NCBI GenBank assembly: GCA_944320745.1
Contig: CALUIN010000014.1
Coordinates: 1-41,696, forward strand
DNA from: an uncultured Alloprevotella sp.
Lineage (GTDB): Bacteria > Bacteroidota > Bacteroidia > Bacteroidales > Bacteroidaceae
Direction: 5' to 3'
DNA: 41,696 nt
In this document: positions 8,007 through 15,786 of the stretch, piece after piece
How positions within the stretch are numbered: position 1 is the stretch's first letter
Layout of the letters: each line of letters starts with the position of its first letter
The notes under the pieces: generated by a model
Told to the model about the DNA's origin: nothing
Seen by the model: only the letters and a program-made list of their open reading frames with translations
Database searches by the model: none
Position numbers and translations under genes: made by a program

Positions 8007-8918
8007 ATGAAGAAAACAAAGCTCCATATCCTCCTCTGCGCGGCCTGCATGACGCTCGGCCTGTCCGCCTGCATGGACGACCACGACGAGCCCGACACCG
8101 ACGGCTACCTCATCACCAGCCCCATAGCCCTGGGCGATACGAACTACTCCATCGCCCGCCTCAAGGCCGACAACGCCTCCCTCTTCAGCCAGACCAACGC
8201 CTTCCAGCAGGTTGAGGAAGACCTCATCCTCGAGGGCGTCGTCGTGGCCAACGACGAGGGCGGCAACCTCTACCAGACGCTCCTCGTCCGCGACATCGAC
8301 GAGCAGGCCGGCACCGACGAGGCCATCGTCCTTGCCGTCAAGAACACCTGCCTCTACCCCTACTTCATGCTCGGCCAGCGCATCAAGGTCAACCTCCGCG
8401 GCCTCTACATCGGCTGCTACAGCAAGCTGCCCAAGATAGGCCAGCCCTACTACACCAGCAGCGGCAACCTCCGCCTCGGCCCCATCCTCCTGCAGCTCTG
8501 CCGGACCAACGTGGAACTCATCGGCGAGCCGGACCGCGACTGCCCCGAAATGCAGCCCGTAGAGCTCACCGCCAGCCAGCTCGCGGACTGGGAGGCCGAC
8601 TTCTCCAAGCACGTCCCGCAGCTCGTCACCATCGAGGGCTCCCTCGACGAGGCCGACAGCACCGCCATCTTCGCCCCCGAGGAGCTGCAGGACGCCGGCT
8701 ACGGCGTGGACCGCACGCTCACCCTCGCCGGCAGCCGCGAGAAGGTCACGCTGCGCACCTCCACGCAAAACGACGTAGCCTTCACCGTCATGCCCACCGG
8801 CGTCTGCCGCTTCACCGGCCTGCTCAGCTACTACGACCAGTGGCAGATCCAGCTCCGCAGCACGGCCGACATCCACATTCCCGAGTCCGGCGAACCGGCC
8901 GCACCGGCCACCCATTAA
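8007..8918 (+). CDS. DUF5689 domain lipoprotein
   Basis: This encodes 303 residues. The lipobox LGLSAC gives a lipidated Cys followed by MDDHDEPDTD; acidic residues right after the Cys resemble the Bacteroidota lipoprotein export signal for the cell surface. The body resembles DUF5689: SIARLKADNASLF, an OB-like region with LEGVVVANDEGGNLYQTLLVRD, a GQRIKVNLRGLYIG segment, and a second half ending QIQLRSTADIHI. DUF5689 proteins are commonly encoded beside TonB receptors and extracellular nucleases in this phylum; their molecular role is unknown. The gene starts 19 nt after the receptor, so they are very likely cotranscribed. A substrate-binding partner of the receptor, loosely analogous to SusD, is an inference. 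Confidence 0.75.
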   Translation: MKKTKLHILLCAACMTLGLSACMDDHDEPDTDGYLITSPIALGDTNYSIARLKADNASLFSQTNAFQQVEEDLILEGVVVANDEGGNLYQTLLVRDIDEQAGTDEAIVLAVKNTCLYPYFMLGQRIKVNLRGLYIGCYSKLPKIGQPYYTSSGNLRLGPILLQLCRTNVELIGEPDRDCPEMQPVELTASQLADWEADFSKHVPQLVTIEGSLDEADSTAIFAPEELQDAGYGVDRTLTLAGSREKVTLRTSTQNDVAFTVMPTGVCRFTGLLSYYDQWQIQLRSTADIHIPESGEPAAPATH

Positions 8919-8953
8919 CATCCCATTAACGCATTTCCTATCAACGAACACCA

Positions 8954-10606
8954 ATGAAAAAGCATCTCCATTACCTCCTCGCGGCAGCGCTCCTCACGCT
9001 CGGCTTCACGGCCTGCGAAGACGTGCCCGCGCCCTACGAGATCAACGATGAAGGCGGCGAAGCGTCCGAAGTCCTCCTCGACGAGGACTTCTCCACCTCG
9101 CTCGGCGACTTCAACACCTTCTGCACCGTGGGCAACTTCCCCTGGACCGTCAGCTACAGTTGCGCCCAAATCACCTCCTACGTCGACACCGACGGCGACG
9201 GCGTGAAGGAGAACGTCGAGGCCACCTCGTGGCTCGTCTCCCCGCGCATGGACCTCACCGAGGTCGACTCCGCCTACGTCAGCTTCGACTACATCCTGCG
9301 CTACGCCACGGCCAGCCAGCTCGAGAGCCACTACCAGCTCCTCGTCAGCGCCGACTATCCCGGCTCAGGCCGCGTGGAGGAAGCCACCTGGACCCCGCTC
9401 ACCTTCCACCTTGTACAGGGCAGCGACTGGGACACCTGGTACAGCAGCGGTAACGTAGACATCCCCGCCGAGTTCTGCGGCCAGCCCAGCGTCACCGTCG
9501 CCCTGCGCTACATCGCCACGGACAAGGCCGCCACGTGGGAAGTGAAGAACTTCCTCGTCCGCAAGGGACAGGGAGGATATACTCCCGAAGGACCCAGCCA
9601 CGACCAGCTGCACCAGCTGCCCTACACCGAGGCCTTCGCCACCACGCTCGGCGACTACAAGAGCTACACCACCTCCGGCTCCGGACAGTGGATCATCGAC
9701 TACTCCACCGCCAAGGCCACAGGCTACGACAACGCCTCGCAGCAGACCACGGCCGGCACCTACTACCTCGTCAGCCCGCCCGTCAGCCTCGCCGGACAGA
9801 CCGAGGCGCACATGGCCTACGAGTACATCCTGCGCTACGACCGCGGCGCCGAGAACCAGCAGACCCTCATCAACGCTGCCTTCGACCCCGCCCACCCCGA
9901 CCAGGGATGGGAACTCCTGAAGCAGGACCACGAGGAAGGCACCGACTGGACGACCTTCGCCAGCGCCGACATCGCCATTCCGGCCAAGTACATGGGCCAG
10001 ACCGTCCGCTTCGCCTTCCGCTACAACTCCGACGCCCAGAGCGGCTCCACCTGGGAAGTGCGCAACGCCTCCATCCTCAGTGGCAAGCCCGGAGAGGGCG
10101 GCGAGACGGGCGGCGACATCGGCGACCCCGATGCCCCCAACGGCGACTTTGAGAACTGGAGCGGCGGCCAGCCCGTCCGCTGGAAGTCCTCCACCACCGC
10201 CTCCAAGGGCGCCATGACCATGAGCACCGACGCCCACGGCGGACAGTACGCCGTCGAGGTGGCCGGCTCCACCAGCGGCAACAACCGCCTGGCCTACGAG
10301 GAAATCACCCTACCCGCCGGGACCTACACCATGACCTTCTACTGCAAGGCGGCCACCGCCACAGGCGGCAGCGTGCGTCCGGGCTACACGCCCATCGGCG
10401 CCGACGGCAAGGTAGGCAGCTACGTCTACGGCGACTACACCAACGACCTGACCACCGGCCAATGGGTCCGCGTGACCCACGAGTTCAAGCTCGACGAGGC
10501 GACCAAGCTCAACCTCGTCATCATGGTGGCCAAGAACCCCGGCGGCGCCGTCCTCTTCGACGACTTCGTCCTGACGGACGCCTCGGGCAACGAACTCATC
10601 CACTGA
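8954..10606 (+). CDS. Surface lipoprotein with two choice-of-anchor-J-like domains and a carbohydrate-binding-like C-terminus
   Basis: This encodes 550 residues with lipobox LGFTAC followed by acidic EDVPAPYE. Residues about 35-205 and 215-378 are two copies of one beta-sandwich-like module. Each begins (E)DFSTSLGDF or EAFATTLGDY, contains a LVSPRMDL or LVSPPVSL segment and a YILRY strand, and ends with TWEVKN or TWEVRN. This resembles choice-of-anchor-J or MAM-like modules. A Gly/Glu-rich linker (SGKPGEGGETGGDIGD) leads to a C-terminal domain (about 395-550) opening with NGDFENWSGGQPVRW and closing with ILFDDFVL-like strands, resembling carbohydrate-binding modules. No catalytic motif is seen, so binding or adhesion is likely. 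It lies 35 nt after the DUF5689 gene and 7 nt before the nuclease gene. Confidence 0.7.
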   Translation: MKKHLHYLLAAALLTLGFTACEDVPAPYEINDEGGEASEVLLDEDFSTSLGDFNTFCTVGNFPWTVSYSCAQITSYVDTDGDGVKENVEATSWLVSPRMDLTEVDSAYVSFDYILRYATASQLESHYQLLVSADYPGSGRVEEATWTPLTFHLVQGSDWDTWYSSGNVDIPAEFCGQPSVTVALRYIATDKAATWEVKNFLVRKGQGGYTPEGPSHDQLHQLPYTEAFATTLGDYKSYTTSGSGQWIIDYSTAKATGYDNASQQTTAGTYYLVSPPVSLAGQTEAHMAYEYILRYDRGAENQQTLINAAFDPAHPDQGWELLKQDHEEGTDWTTFASADIAIPAKYMGQTVRFAFRYNSDAQSGSTWEVRNASILSGKPGEGGETGGDIGDPDAPNGDFENWSGGQPVRWKSSTTASKGAMTMSTDAHGGQYAVEVAGSTSGNNRLAYEEITLPAGTYTMTFYCKAATATGGSVRPGYTPIGADGKVGSYVYGDYTNDLTTGQWVRVTHEFKLDEATKLNLVIMVAKNPGGAVLFDDFVLTDASGNELIH

Positions 10607-10613
10607 TACGCGC

Positions 10614-11519
10614 ATGAACGCTCTCCTACGCACACTGCGCGCCCTCTTCGCGGCGGCGGCCCTCATGGCCGTCGCCGCTTGCGGCGATGACGACCCGGGC
10701 TACCAGCTGGGCGGCCTGGGCGGCGGCTCGGCCAGCCCCAACCGTGACCCCGTGGCCTCGCGCATGGAGGTCCCGGCCCTGCAGGCGGACGACGGCCTGC
10801 TCCTGGCCCACTGGACCGTCGAGGGCGGCGACTCCGTCATGACCTACTGCATGGAATTCTCGCCCACGCAGCTCCACTCCCGCTGGGTGGCCTTCCGCTT
10901 CGACGGCCAGACGCGCCAGCGCACCGTCTCGCGCTCGGACGACCCCTTCCGCGACGATCCCCAGCTGCCCGCCTCCCTGCGCATCGGCTCCTCCGGCTTC
11001 GGCCGCAACTACAACCGCGGCCACCTCTGCGCCTCGGCGGACCGCCTCTACTCCCGCCAGGCCAACGAGCAGACCTTCTACATGAGCAACATGTCGCCCC
11101 AGCTCGGCGCCTTCAACCAGGGCTACTGGATAGCCTTCGAGGACCTCGTGCAGGAGCTGGGCCGCGACGCCACCTTTGCCGACACGCTCTACGTCGTAAA
11201 GGGCGGCACCATCGCCCAGAACCAGGTGGGCAGCTACGTCAGCCGCTCCGACGGCAAGCGTGTGGCCGTACCCCGCTACTACTTCATGGCCCTGCTCAAG
11301 GTAAAGAACCGCGCCTACAGCGCCATCGCCTTCTGGATGGAGCACCGCGACTACGGCTACTCCTACGGCCACCAGGCGCCCCGCTCGGCCGTGGCGGCCC
11401 AGGCCGTCAGCGTGGACCGGCTCGAGGAGCTCACGGGCATCGACTTCTTCCACAACCTTCCGGACCAGGTAGAGTCGCAGGTGGAGCGCTCCTACGTGCT
11501 CGCCGCCTGGGACCTCTGA
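10614..11519 (+). CDS. DNA/RNA non-specific endonuclease lipoprotein (NUC family)
   Basis: This encodes 301 residues with lipobox MAVAAC followed by GDDDPG, an acidic tail compatible with surface export. The beta-beta-alpha-metal nuclease signature is NRGHLCASADR (residues 134-144): His137 is the expected general base. The usual first residue of the DRGH box is Asp but is Asn134 here. The family segment FYMSNMSPQLGAFNQGYW follows, with the metal-binding Asn in FNQG. The C-terminal half carries YYFMALLKV and RSAVAAQAVSVDRLEELTGIDFF, typical of bacterial NUC-family proteins. It should cleave DNA and RNA outside the cell. It is the last gene of the receptor unit, 7 nt after the preceding gene, and a palindromic array lies beyond its 3' end. 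Confidence 0.87.
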   Translation: MNALLRTLRALFAAAALMAVAACGDDDPGYQLGGLGGGSASPNRDPVASRMEVPALQADDGLLLAHWTVEGGDSVMTYCMEFSPTQLHSRWVAFRFDGQTRQRTVSRSDDPFRDDPQLPASLRIGSSGFGRNYNRGHLCASADRLYSRQANEQTFYMSNMSPQLGAFNQGYWIAFEDLVQELGRDATFADTLYVVKGGTIAQNQVGSYVSRSDGKRVAVPRYYFMALLKVKNRAYSAIAFWMEHRDYGYSYGHQAPRSAVAAQAVSVDRLEELTGIDFFHNLPDQVESQVERSYVLAAWDL

Positions 11520-11609
11520 CACGGGCCGGGAGCCACCTGCCCGACGCCGCCGGACGGGGCGCGGACGCCGCAAGGCTTCCGGTTCCGCCCGGCGGCGCGC
11601 ATATACGGC

Positions 11610-11672
11610 ACGGGGCTAAGCCCTGTCGTCACGGGGCCTATTCCCGGGGCGACGAGGCTTAGCCCCGTTTGC
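11610..11672. repeat. 21-nt palindromic repeat array, locus B (three units)
   Basis: Three units start at 11610, 11631 and 11652, exactly 21 nt apart. Each starts ACGGGG or ACGAGG and has a central CTAAG, CCTATT or CTTAG flanked by complementary arms. The outermost units are also complementary to one another: ACGGGGCTAAG at 11610 pairs with CTTAGCCCCGT at 11658. The array can therefore fold as separate hairpins or one long stem. It sits between the convergent nuclease and helicase genes and probably ends transcription from both sides. Confidence 0.8.
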
Positions 11673-11690
11673 TGCGTCCGCGGCGCGGCG

Positions 11691-14600
11691 TCAGGCCGGA
11701 CCGCCGCCGGACGGGCGGGCAAGCGGCGGGACGGCAAAGCGGCCGGACACGAAGTCGGCCGGCGGGATGGAGAAGAAGCAGCCGCGGCGGCGCAGGTAGT
11801 CCGTCAGGCGGGCAAAGACGGCGTTCGCCCCGAGCAGGCGGGCGTTGCCTACGAGCACCAGATGCTCGCGGGCCCGCGTGAGGGCCACGTTCAGTTTGCG
11901 GTCTATCAGGACGCCGCCCTCGCTGAAGACGTTGGCCGAGAGGAAGTCCAGCTGGTAGCGGCGCTGCACGGTGAAGCCATAGACTATGACGTCGCGCTGG
12001 CTGCCCTGGTAGCGCTCCACGGTGTCGATGCTGATGTCCGCGGCGATTGCCACGCCCTCCTCGCGCAGGGCGGCGCGCACGGCGGCTATCTGGTTGCGGT
12101 AAGGCACGATGACGCCCACGCTGCGGTCCGCGTCGAAACGCGGACCGGCCATGCGCTCCGCGGCCGCCACCACGGCGGCTATCATCCGGGCCTCTACGGG
12201 GTTCACCTTGTCGGACGGGGCGGCGGCGGGCAGGGGGGCGTCGAGAAAGGCCACGCGGCGCGTGGAGAGCAGGTCCTCGATGCCGCTCCGTCCGTCTCCG
12301 GCGGCGGGCAGGGGCCGCTCCTGGCGTCCGGGCGAGGCCACGCGCAGCGCGCCCCCGTAGAAGGCGCGGCTGGGAAACTGCGCGATGTCGCGGTGCATGC
12401 GGCCCTGGCGCGTCAGCATGTAGGCCACGGCGGGGTCCTGCCCGTAGCGCGCCAGGAGGCGCTCGAAAAGCGACTGCCGGCAGTCCGCCAGCCCTATGGA
12501 AAGGAGCTGCGGGTCCGCCACGCGGGCATCGGCGGCCGACTGCTGCACCACGGCGGGCAGCTGCTTGTGGTCGCCGATGAGGACGAAGCGGGCGATGGCC
12601 TCCTGCCCGTCGTAGCACGCGCCGAGCAGGCCCGCCAGGTGCGGCTCAAGAATCTGCGAAGCCTCGTCCACGATGGCCAGGTCGAAACGCTTCAGGGCGA
12701 ACAGTTCGGGATGGGCGTTGAGGGCCGTCGTCGTACCGACGAAGACGCGCGTGGAGGCGATGAGCGCCCGCACCTGCCGCAGGTCCGCGCAGCCGGCCGC
12801 GCGCCGCTCCAGCAAAGCGGGGCGGAAAGGTTCGGCACAGGACAGCTCGCTGCCCAGACGCAGGAAGTCCACGGCGGCAGCCCCACCGTCGCCGGCGAGC
12901 TTGGCGCAGATTTCATCGACGGCACGGTTCGTGTAGGCCATGAGCAGCACGGACGTGCCGGGATGCAGGAGCTCTTCGCGCAGCACGTTCATCAGTCCGA
13001 AGGACGTCTTGCCCGTACCCGGCGGCCCTACGATGAGGAAGAAGTCCGCCGCCCTGTCGGCGCGGCGCACCAGCTGGTCGAACTCCCCGCCGCCGTAGCT
13101 GCCGCGCAGCGGGCGGGCGGGGCGCAGGGCCGGGCGGCGACGGCCCAGCAGCAGGTCGCGGCGGCGGCGCGGAGCCTGAAGGAATGTGTGCAGGCCGCGG
13201 TAGAGCGAGCCGAAGGAGGCGTCCATGAAGTCGTGCTCCACGGCCCAGCGCTCCTCCTCGCCGCGGCGGAACAGGCGGGCATTGGTCTGCTCGAAGCGCA
13301 GCCTCAGCCGCACCGTCCCGTCGCCGAACCCCTCGAGCACGGCGCGCATCACAGGCCCCCGCCGCACGTCGGGCGGAGCGGGCGGGGCGTAAGGATAGCA
13401 CACGACGATGTCGCCCGGGCGGAAGTTGCAGGCATCGCTCTCCGTCCCGGCGGCAAAGCGCAGTTCGAGGCCGGCGATGCCGCCGTCCTCGCCGGGTTCG
13501 AGCCGCTCCAGCGTCAGTCCGGCATAAATGTTGCCGGCGCGCTCTTTATCCTCCAGATTCTCGTTCCACAGGGCGGCCAGTCCGGCGTCCTCCTTCGTCT
13601 TGCTCCCTACCTTCGCCAACAGTTGCTCCTTCTCCAGAAACGTGAGGAAACGGAAATAGTAAGCCCGCTCCAGGTCCGACGCCTCGCGGACGGGCCGCAG
13701 GAGCTGGTCCAGCTGCGGCCGCACATAGCGTTCCCAGAGCGGCCCGCGAAGGCCTTTTTCGTTGAGCCGTTCGGGCGTCAGCCCGGCCAGGCCGCGCAAC
13801 CCGCCTTCGGCATAGGCTCGCTGGCGGGCGGCGATGCCGTTGCGCACGCGGAAGGCGCGGAAGAGCAGCTCCGGAGCGGGACCGAGGCTGAGCAGGCCGC
13901 GCCCGTACTTGGAATAGAAGAGGAAGGGATAGATGCGGGCGTAGGGCAGGTGGTAGTTATAGTGAAGCAGCGCCATGTAGAGCAGCAACTGGACGTAGTG
14001 GCGCTCCTGGTGGCGCGGCGGATCGTCCGCCGACGCGCCGGGGGCGTAGGCGCCCTTGCCGGATTTCTGCTCCACGAGGATGCCGTAGTCCAGCTGGAGG
14101 AAGTCCATGCGCCCCTGCAGCCCGAGCATTTCGCTGAAGAAGGAGGGTTCCGTCACGACCTGCGCCGGAGCGAAAGCCGAGACGAAGCGGGGCAGGTCCT
14201 CGCGCACGGCGCGGCGGATGTGCTCCAGCTGGCGGAGGCCCTCGCGGTGGAAGTCCGGCCCCAGGTCCGGGCAGGCGGCCAGCTGGAGGGCGTTGCGGGC
14301 AAAGAAGGTGCGCACGCTCCGGGCATAGCATTCCTCGAGGGGGAGGTCCTCGCCGCGTTCGGCCGCGCGCACCTCCCCGTCGATGAGCTGTCCGGCCAGG
14401 TTGCCCAGCAGGATGGCCGCCGAGAGGGGCGCGGGGCGGAGGCGGTTGAGCACGTCGACCACGGGCGACTCGGCGTAGGACTCGAAGCAGGCCGCCACGG
14501 CCGATACGCTGACCAGGTTGTCCGGCTCGACGATGATGAGTTCGGGGAAGAGCACGCCGTCCGCCTCGCGTGGCCGCACCAGGTTGAGCTGCATGCCGTC

Positions 14601-15701
14601 CGCCAGGAGGCCGCGCAGATAGGTCCAGTCGCCGGCGTGGTACTCGTCCCGCAAGTCGTAGCAGACCTTGAGCGGCCGGCCGTCGGCAGCGCGGCCGTAG
14701 AGGCAGGCGTCGTCCCACCGCTCCAAGGCCATGCGCACGCAGTCCGCCGCCAGATGCCGGGCGGCACGCGGGGCCGGCGCGGCGGAGAAGCGCTGCCGCA
14801 GCGCGGCGGGCAGGGCGACCGGCTCGGGGGGCAGAACGGCGATGAAGCGGCACACGGCGGACAGGTCGCAGGGGAAAAAGCGGCGGACGTCCTCCTCGGA
14901 GAGTTCGTCCAGATGGCGCAGGCGGTGGCGGGCGTCGTGGATGGCGCGGGCCAGTTCGCCGTCCACGCGGCGCTCCTTGACGAGGTAGTCTATCTTTGGG
15001 AACAGGCCGGCAAAGGCGAGGCGGTTGCCCTCGAGCTGTGCCCCGACGGCGCGGCGCAGCACGGCGGACAGCGTGGCGTAAGCCGCGCGGAAGGCGGCGG
15101 CCGGCGCGTCGGCGGGAGGAAGGGCGGCGAGGATTTCGGCAAAGAGGGCGGCGGGCGCTTCGTCCTGACGGCTGGCCGCACGCAGGCGTTCGTCCTCGTC
15201 GGCGCGGGAGAGGAGGACGTCGAGCCCGAGGCCGCGGAAGAGCGCGTCGAGCCGCTCCGCCGACAGGACGGGCGCGGCCGCCAGGCGGGCCCGGAGCCAG
15301 GCGGACAGGCCTTCGTCCGCCACTACGTCGCACCCGTCCGCCGCGGCGCACGCCCCGCCGGACGCTTCAGCGGCCGCCGCCGGGACTACGACGACGGCCC
15401 GCAGGGGCACTTCCGCTCCCCCGAGAGCCGCCCGGAGCCGCTCCTGCAACCGGCCGCGCAGGGCGGAGAGGCGGGCGGGCTGCGGCAGGGCCTGGCCCGC
15501 TCCGCCGCGAAACAGGAAGAAGGCCACGCCGCACGGGGCGGCCAGCACGGCGTCCGCCCAGCCGCCGCCCGCATCGTAGCTGCCTACGAGCCAGCCCGGG
15601 CCGCCGGCCCAGCCGGGGGCTGCGCGCAGCAGGCCGGCCAGGCGCTCGAAGCCCGCGGCGGAGCGGCGGTGATTGAACGTCCCGACCTTTCCTATCCGCA
15701 T
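11691..15701 (-). CDS. Dna2-like PD-(D/E)XK nuclease / superfamily 1 helicase
   Basis: This encodes 1336 residues. The start at 15701 is set by AAAGGAGG 7 nt upstream. Residues about 40-65 (WADAVLAAPCGVAFFLFR) look like a NERD-type nuclease core that has lost its acidic and lysine residues. A RecB/Dna2-type nuclease module is visible near 527-575: GRMD (Asp533), then EQK (Glu544, Lys546) and QLLLYMALL (Gln571, Tyr575). The SF1 helicase follows: Walker A GPPGTGKTS (892-900), VDEASQ (1011-1016), GDHKQLP (1043-1049), TRQGRMH near 1097, TVERYQGSQRD near 1227 and LNVALTRAREH near 1280. It probably unwinds and trims DNA (or an RNA/DNA hybrid) in repair or replication. The metallophosphoesterase gene lies 85 nt upstream on the same strand, separated by a strong hairpin. 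I know no specific name. Confidence 0.85.
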   Translation of the reverse strand: MRIGKVGTFNHRRSAAGFERLAGLLRAAPGWAGGPGWLVGSYDAGGGWADAVLAAPCGVAFFLFRGGAGQALPQPARLSALRGRLQERLRAALGGAEVPLRAVVVVPAAAAEASGGACAAADGCDVVADEGLSAWLRARLAAAPVLSAERLDALFRGLGLDVLLSRADEDERLRAASRQDEAPAALFAEILAALPPADAPAAAFRAAYATLSAVLRRAVGAQLEGNRLAFAGLFPKIDYLVKERRVDGELARAIHDARHRLRHLDELSEEDVRRFFPCDLSAVCRFIAVLPPEPVALPAALRQRFSAAPAPRAARHLAADCVRMALERWDDACLYGRAADGRPLKVCYDLRDEYHAGDWTYLRGLLADGMQLNLVRPREADGVLFPELIIVEPDNLVSVSAVAACFESYAESPVVDVLNRLRPAPLSAAILLGNLAGQLIDGEVRAAERGEDLPLEECYARSVRTFFARNALQLAACPDLGPDFHREGLRQLEHIRRAVREDLPRFVSAFAPAQVVTEPSFFSEMLGLQGRMDFLQLDYGILVEQKSGKGAYAPGASADDPPRHQERHYVQLLLYMALLHYNYHLPYARIYPFLFYSKYGRGLLSLGPAPELLFRAFRVRNGIAARQRAYAEGGLRGLAGLTPERLNEKGLRGPLWERYVRPQLDQLLRPVREASDLERAYYFRFLTFLEKEQLLAKVGSKTKEDAGLAALWNENLEDKERAGNIYAGLTLERLEPGEDGGIAGLELRFAAGTESDACNFRPGDIVVCYPYAPPAPPDVRRGPVMRAVLEGFGDGTVRLRLRFEQTNARLFRRGEEERWAVEHDFMDASFGSLYRGLHTFLQAPRRRRDLLLGRRRPALRPARPLRGSYGGGEFDQLVRRADRAADFFLIVGPPGTGKTSFGLMNVLREELLHPGTSVLLMAYTNRAVDEICAKLAGDGGAAAVDFLRLGSELSCAEPFRPALLERRAAGCADLRQVRALIASTRVFVGTTTALNAHPELFALKRFDLAIVDEASQILEPHLAGLLGACYDGQEAIARFVLIGDHKQLPAVVQQSAADARVADPQLLSIGLADCRQSLFERLLARYGQDPAVAYMLTRQGRMHRDIAQFPSRAFYGGALRVASPGRQERPLPAAGDGRSGIEDLLSTRRVAFLDAPLPAAAPSDKVNPVEARMIAAVVAAAERMAGPRFDADRSVGVIVPYRNQIAAVRAALREEGVAIAADISIDTVERYQGSQRDVIVYGFTVQRRYQLDFLSANVFSEGGVLIDRKLNVALTRAREHLVLVGNARLLGANAVFARLTDYLRRRGCFFSIPPADFVSGRFAVPPLARPSGGGPA

Positions 15702-15725
15702 GGCCCGGCCTCCTTTCCATGACAA

Positions 15726-15759
15726 GCGCGCGGCGGGCTGCACGCTGCCCGCCGCGCGC
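15726..15759 (-). terminator. 13-bp GC hairpin between the metallophosphoesterase and helicase genes
   Basis: GCGCGCGGCGGGC at 15726-15738 pairs perfectly with 15747-15759 around an 8-nt loop. There is no T-run, so it could be a terminator, an attenuator limiting read-through into the helicase gene, or an mRNA-end stabiliser. Confidence 0.5.
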
Positions 15760-15786
15760 CGCGGCCGCCGCACAAGGGAGCGGCCG

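Noticed and set aside
5315-10606. SusC/SusD polysaccharide utilisation locus
   Set aside because: The receptor lacks the N-terminal domain usual in SusC, no SusD-like protein follows, and the associated enzymes are nucleases rather than glycosidases or lyases.
11610-11672. CRISPR array
   Set aside because: The units are contiguous with no unique spacers, are palindromic throughout, and no cas gene is nearby.
11862-15722. A 1286-codon open frame antisense to the helicase gene, and similar long antisense frames (for example 5486-7666 and 32281-35079)
   Set aside because: They lie exactly opposite strongly supported genes, have low-complexity Ala/Gly/Val/Arg/Glu-rich translations with no motifs, and are expected when GC-rich codons lack antisense stops.
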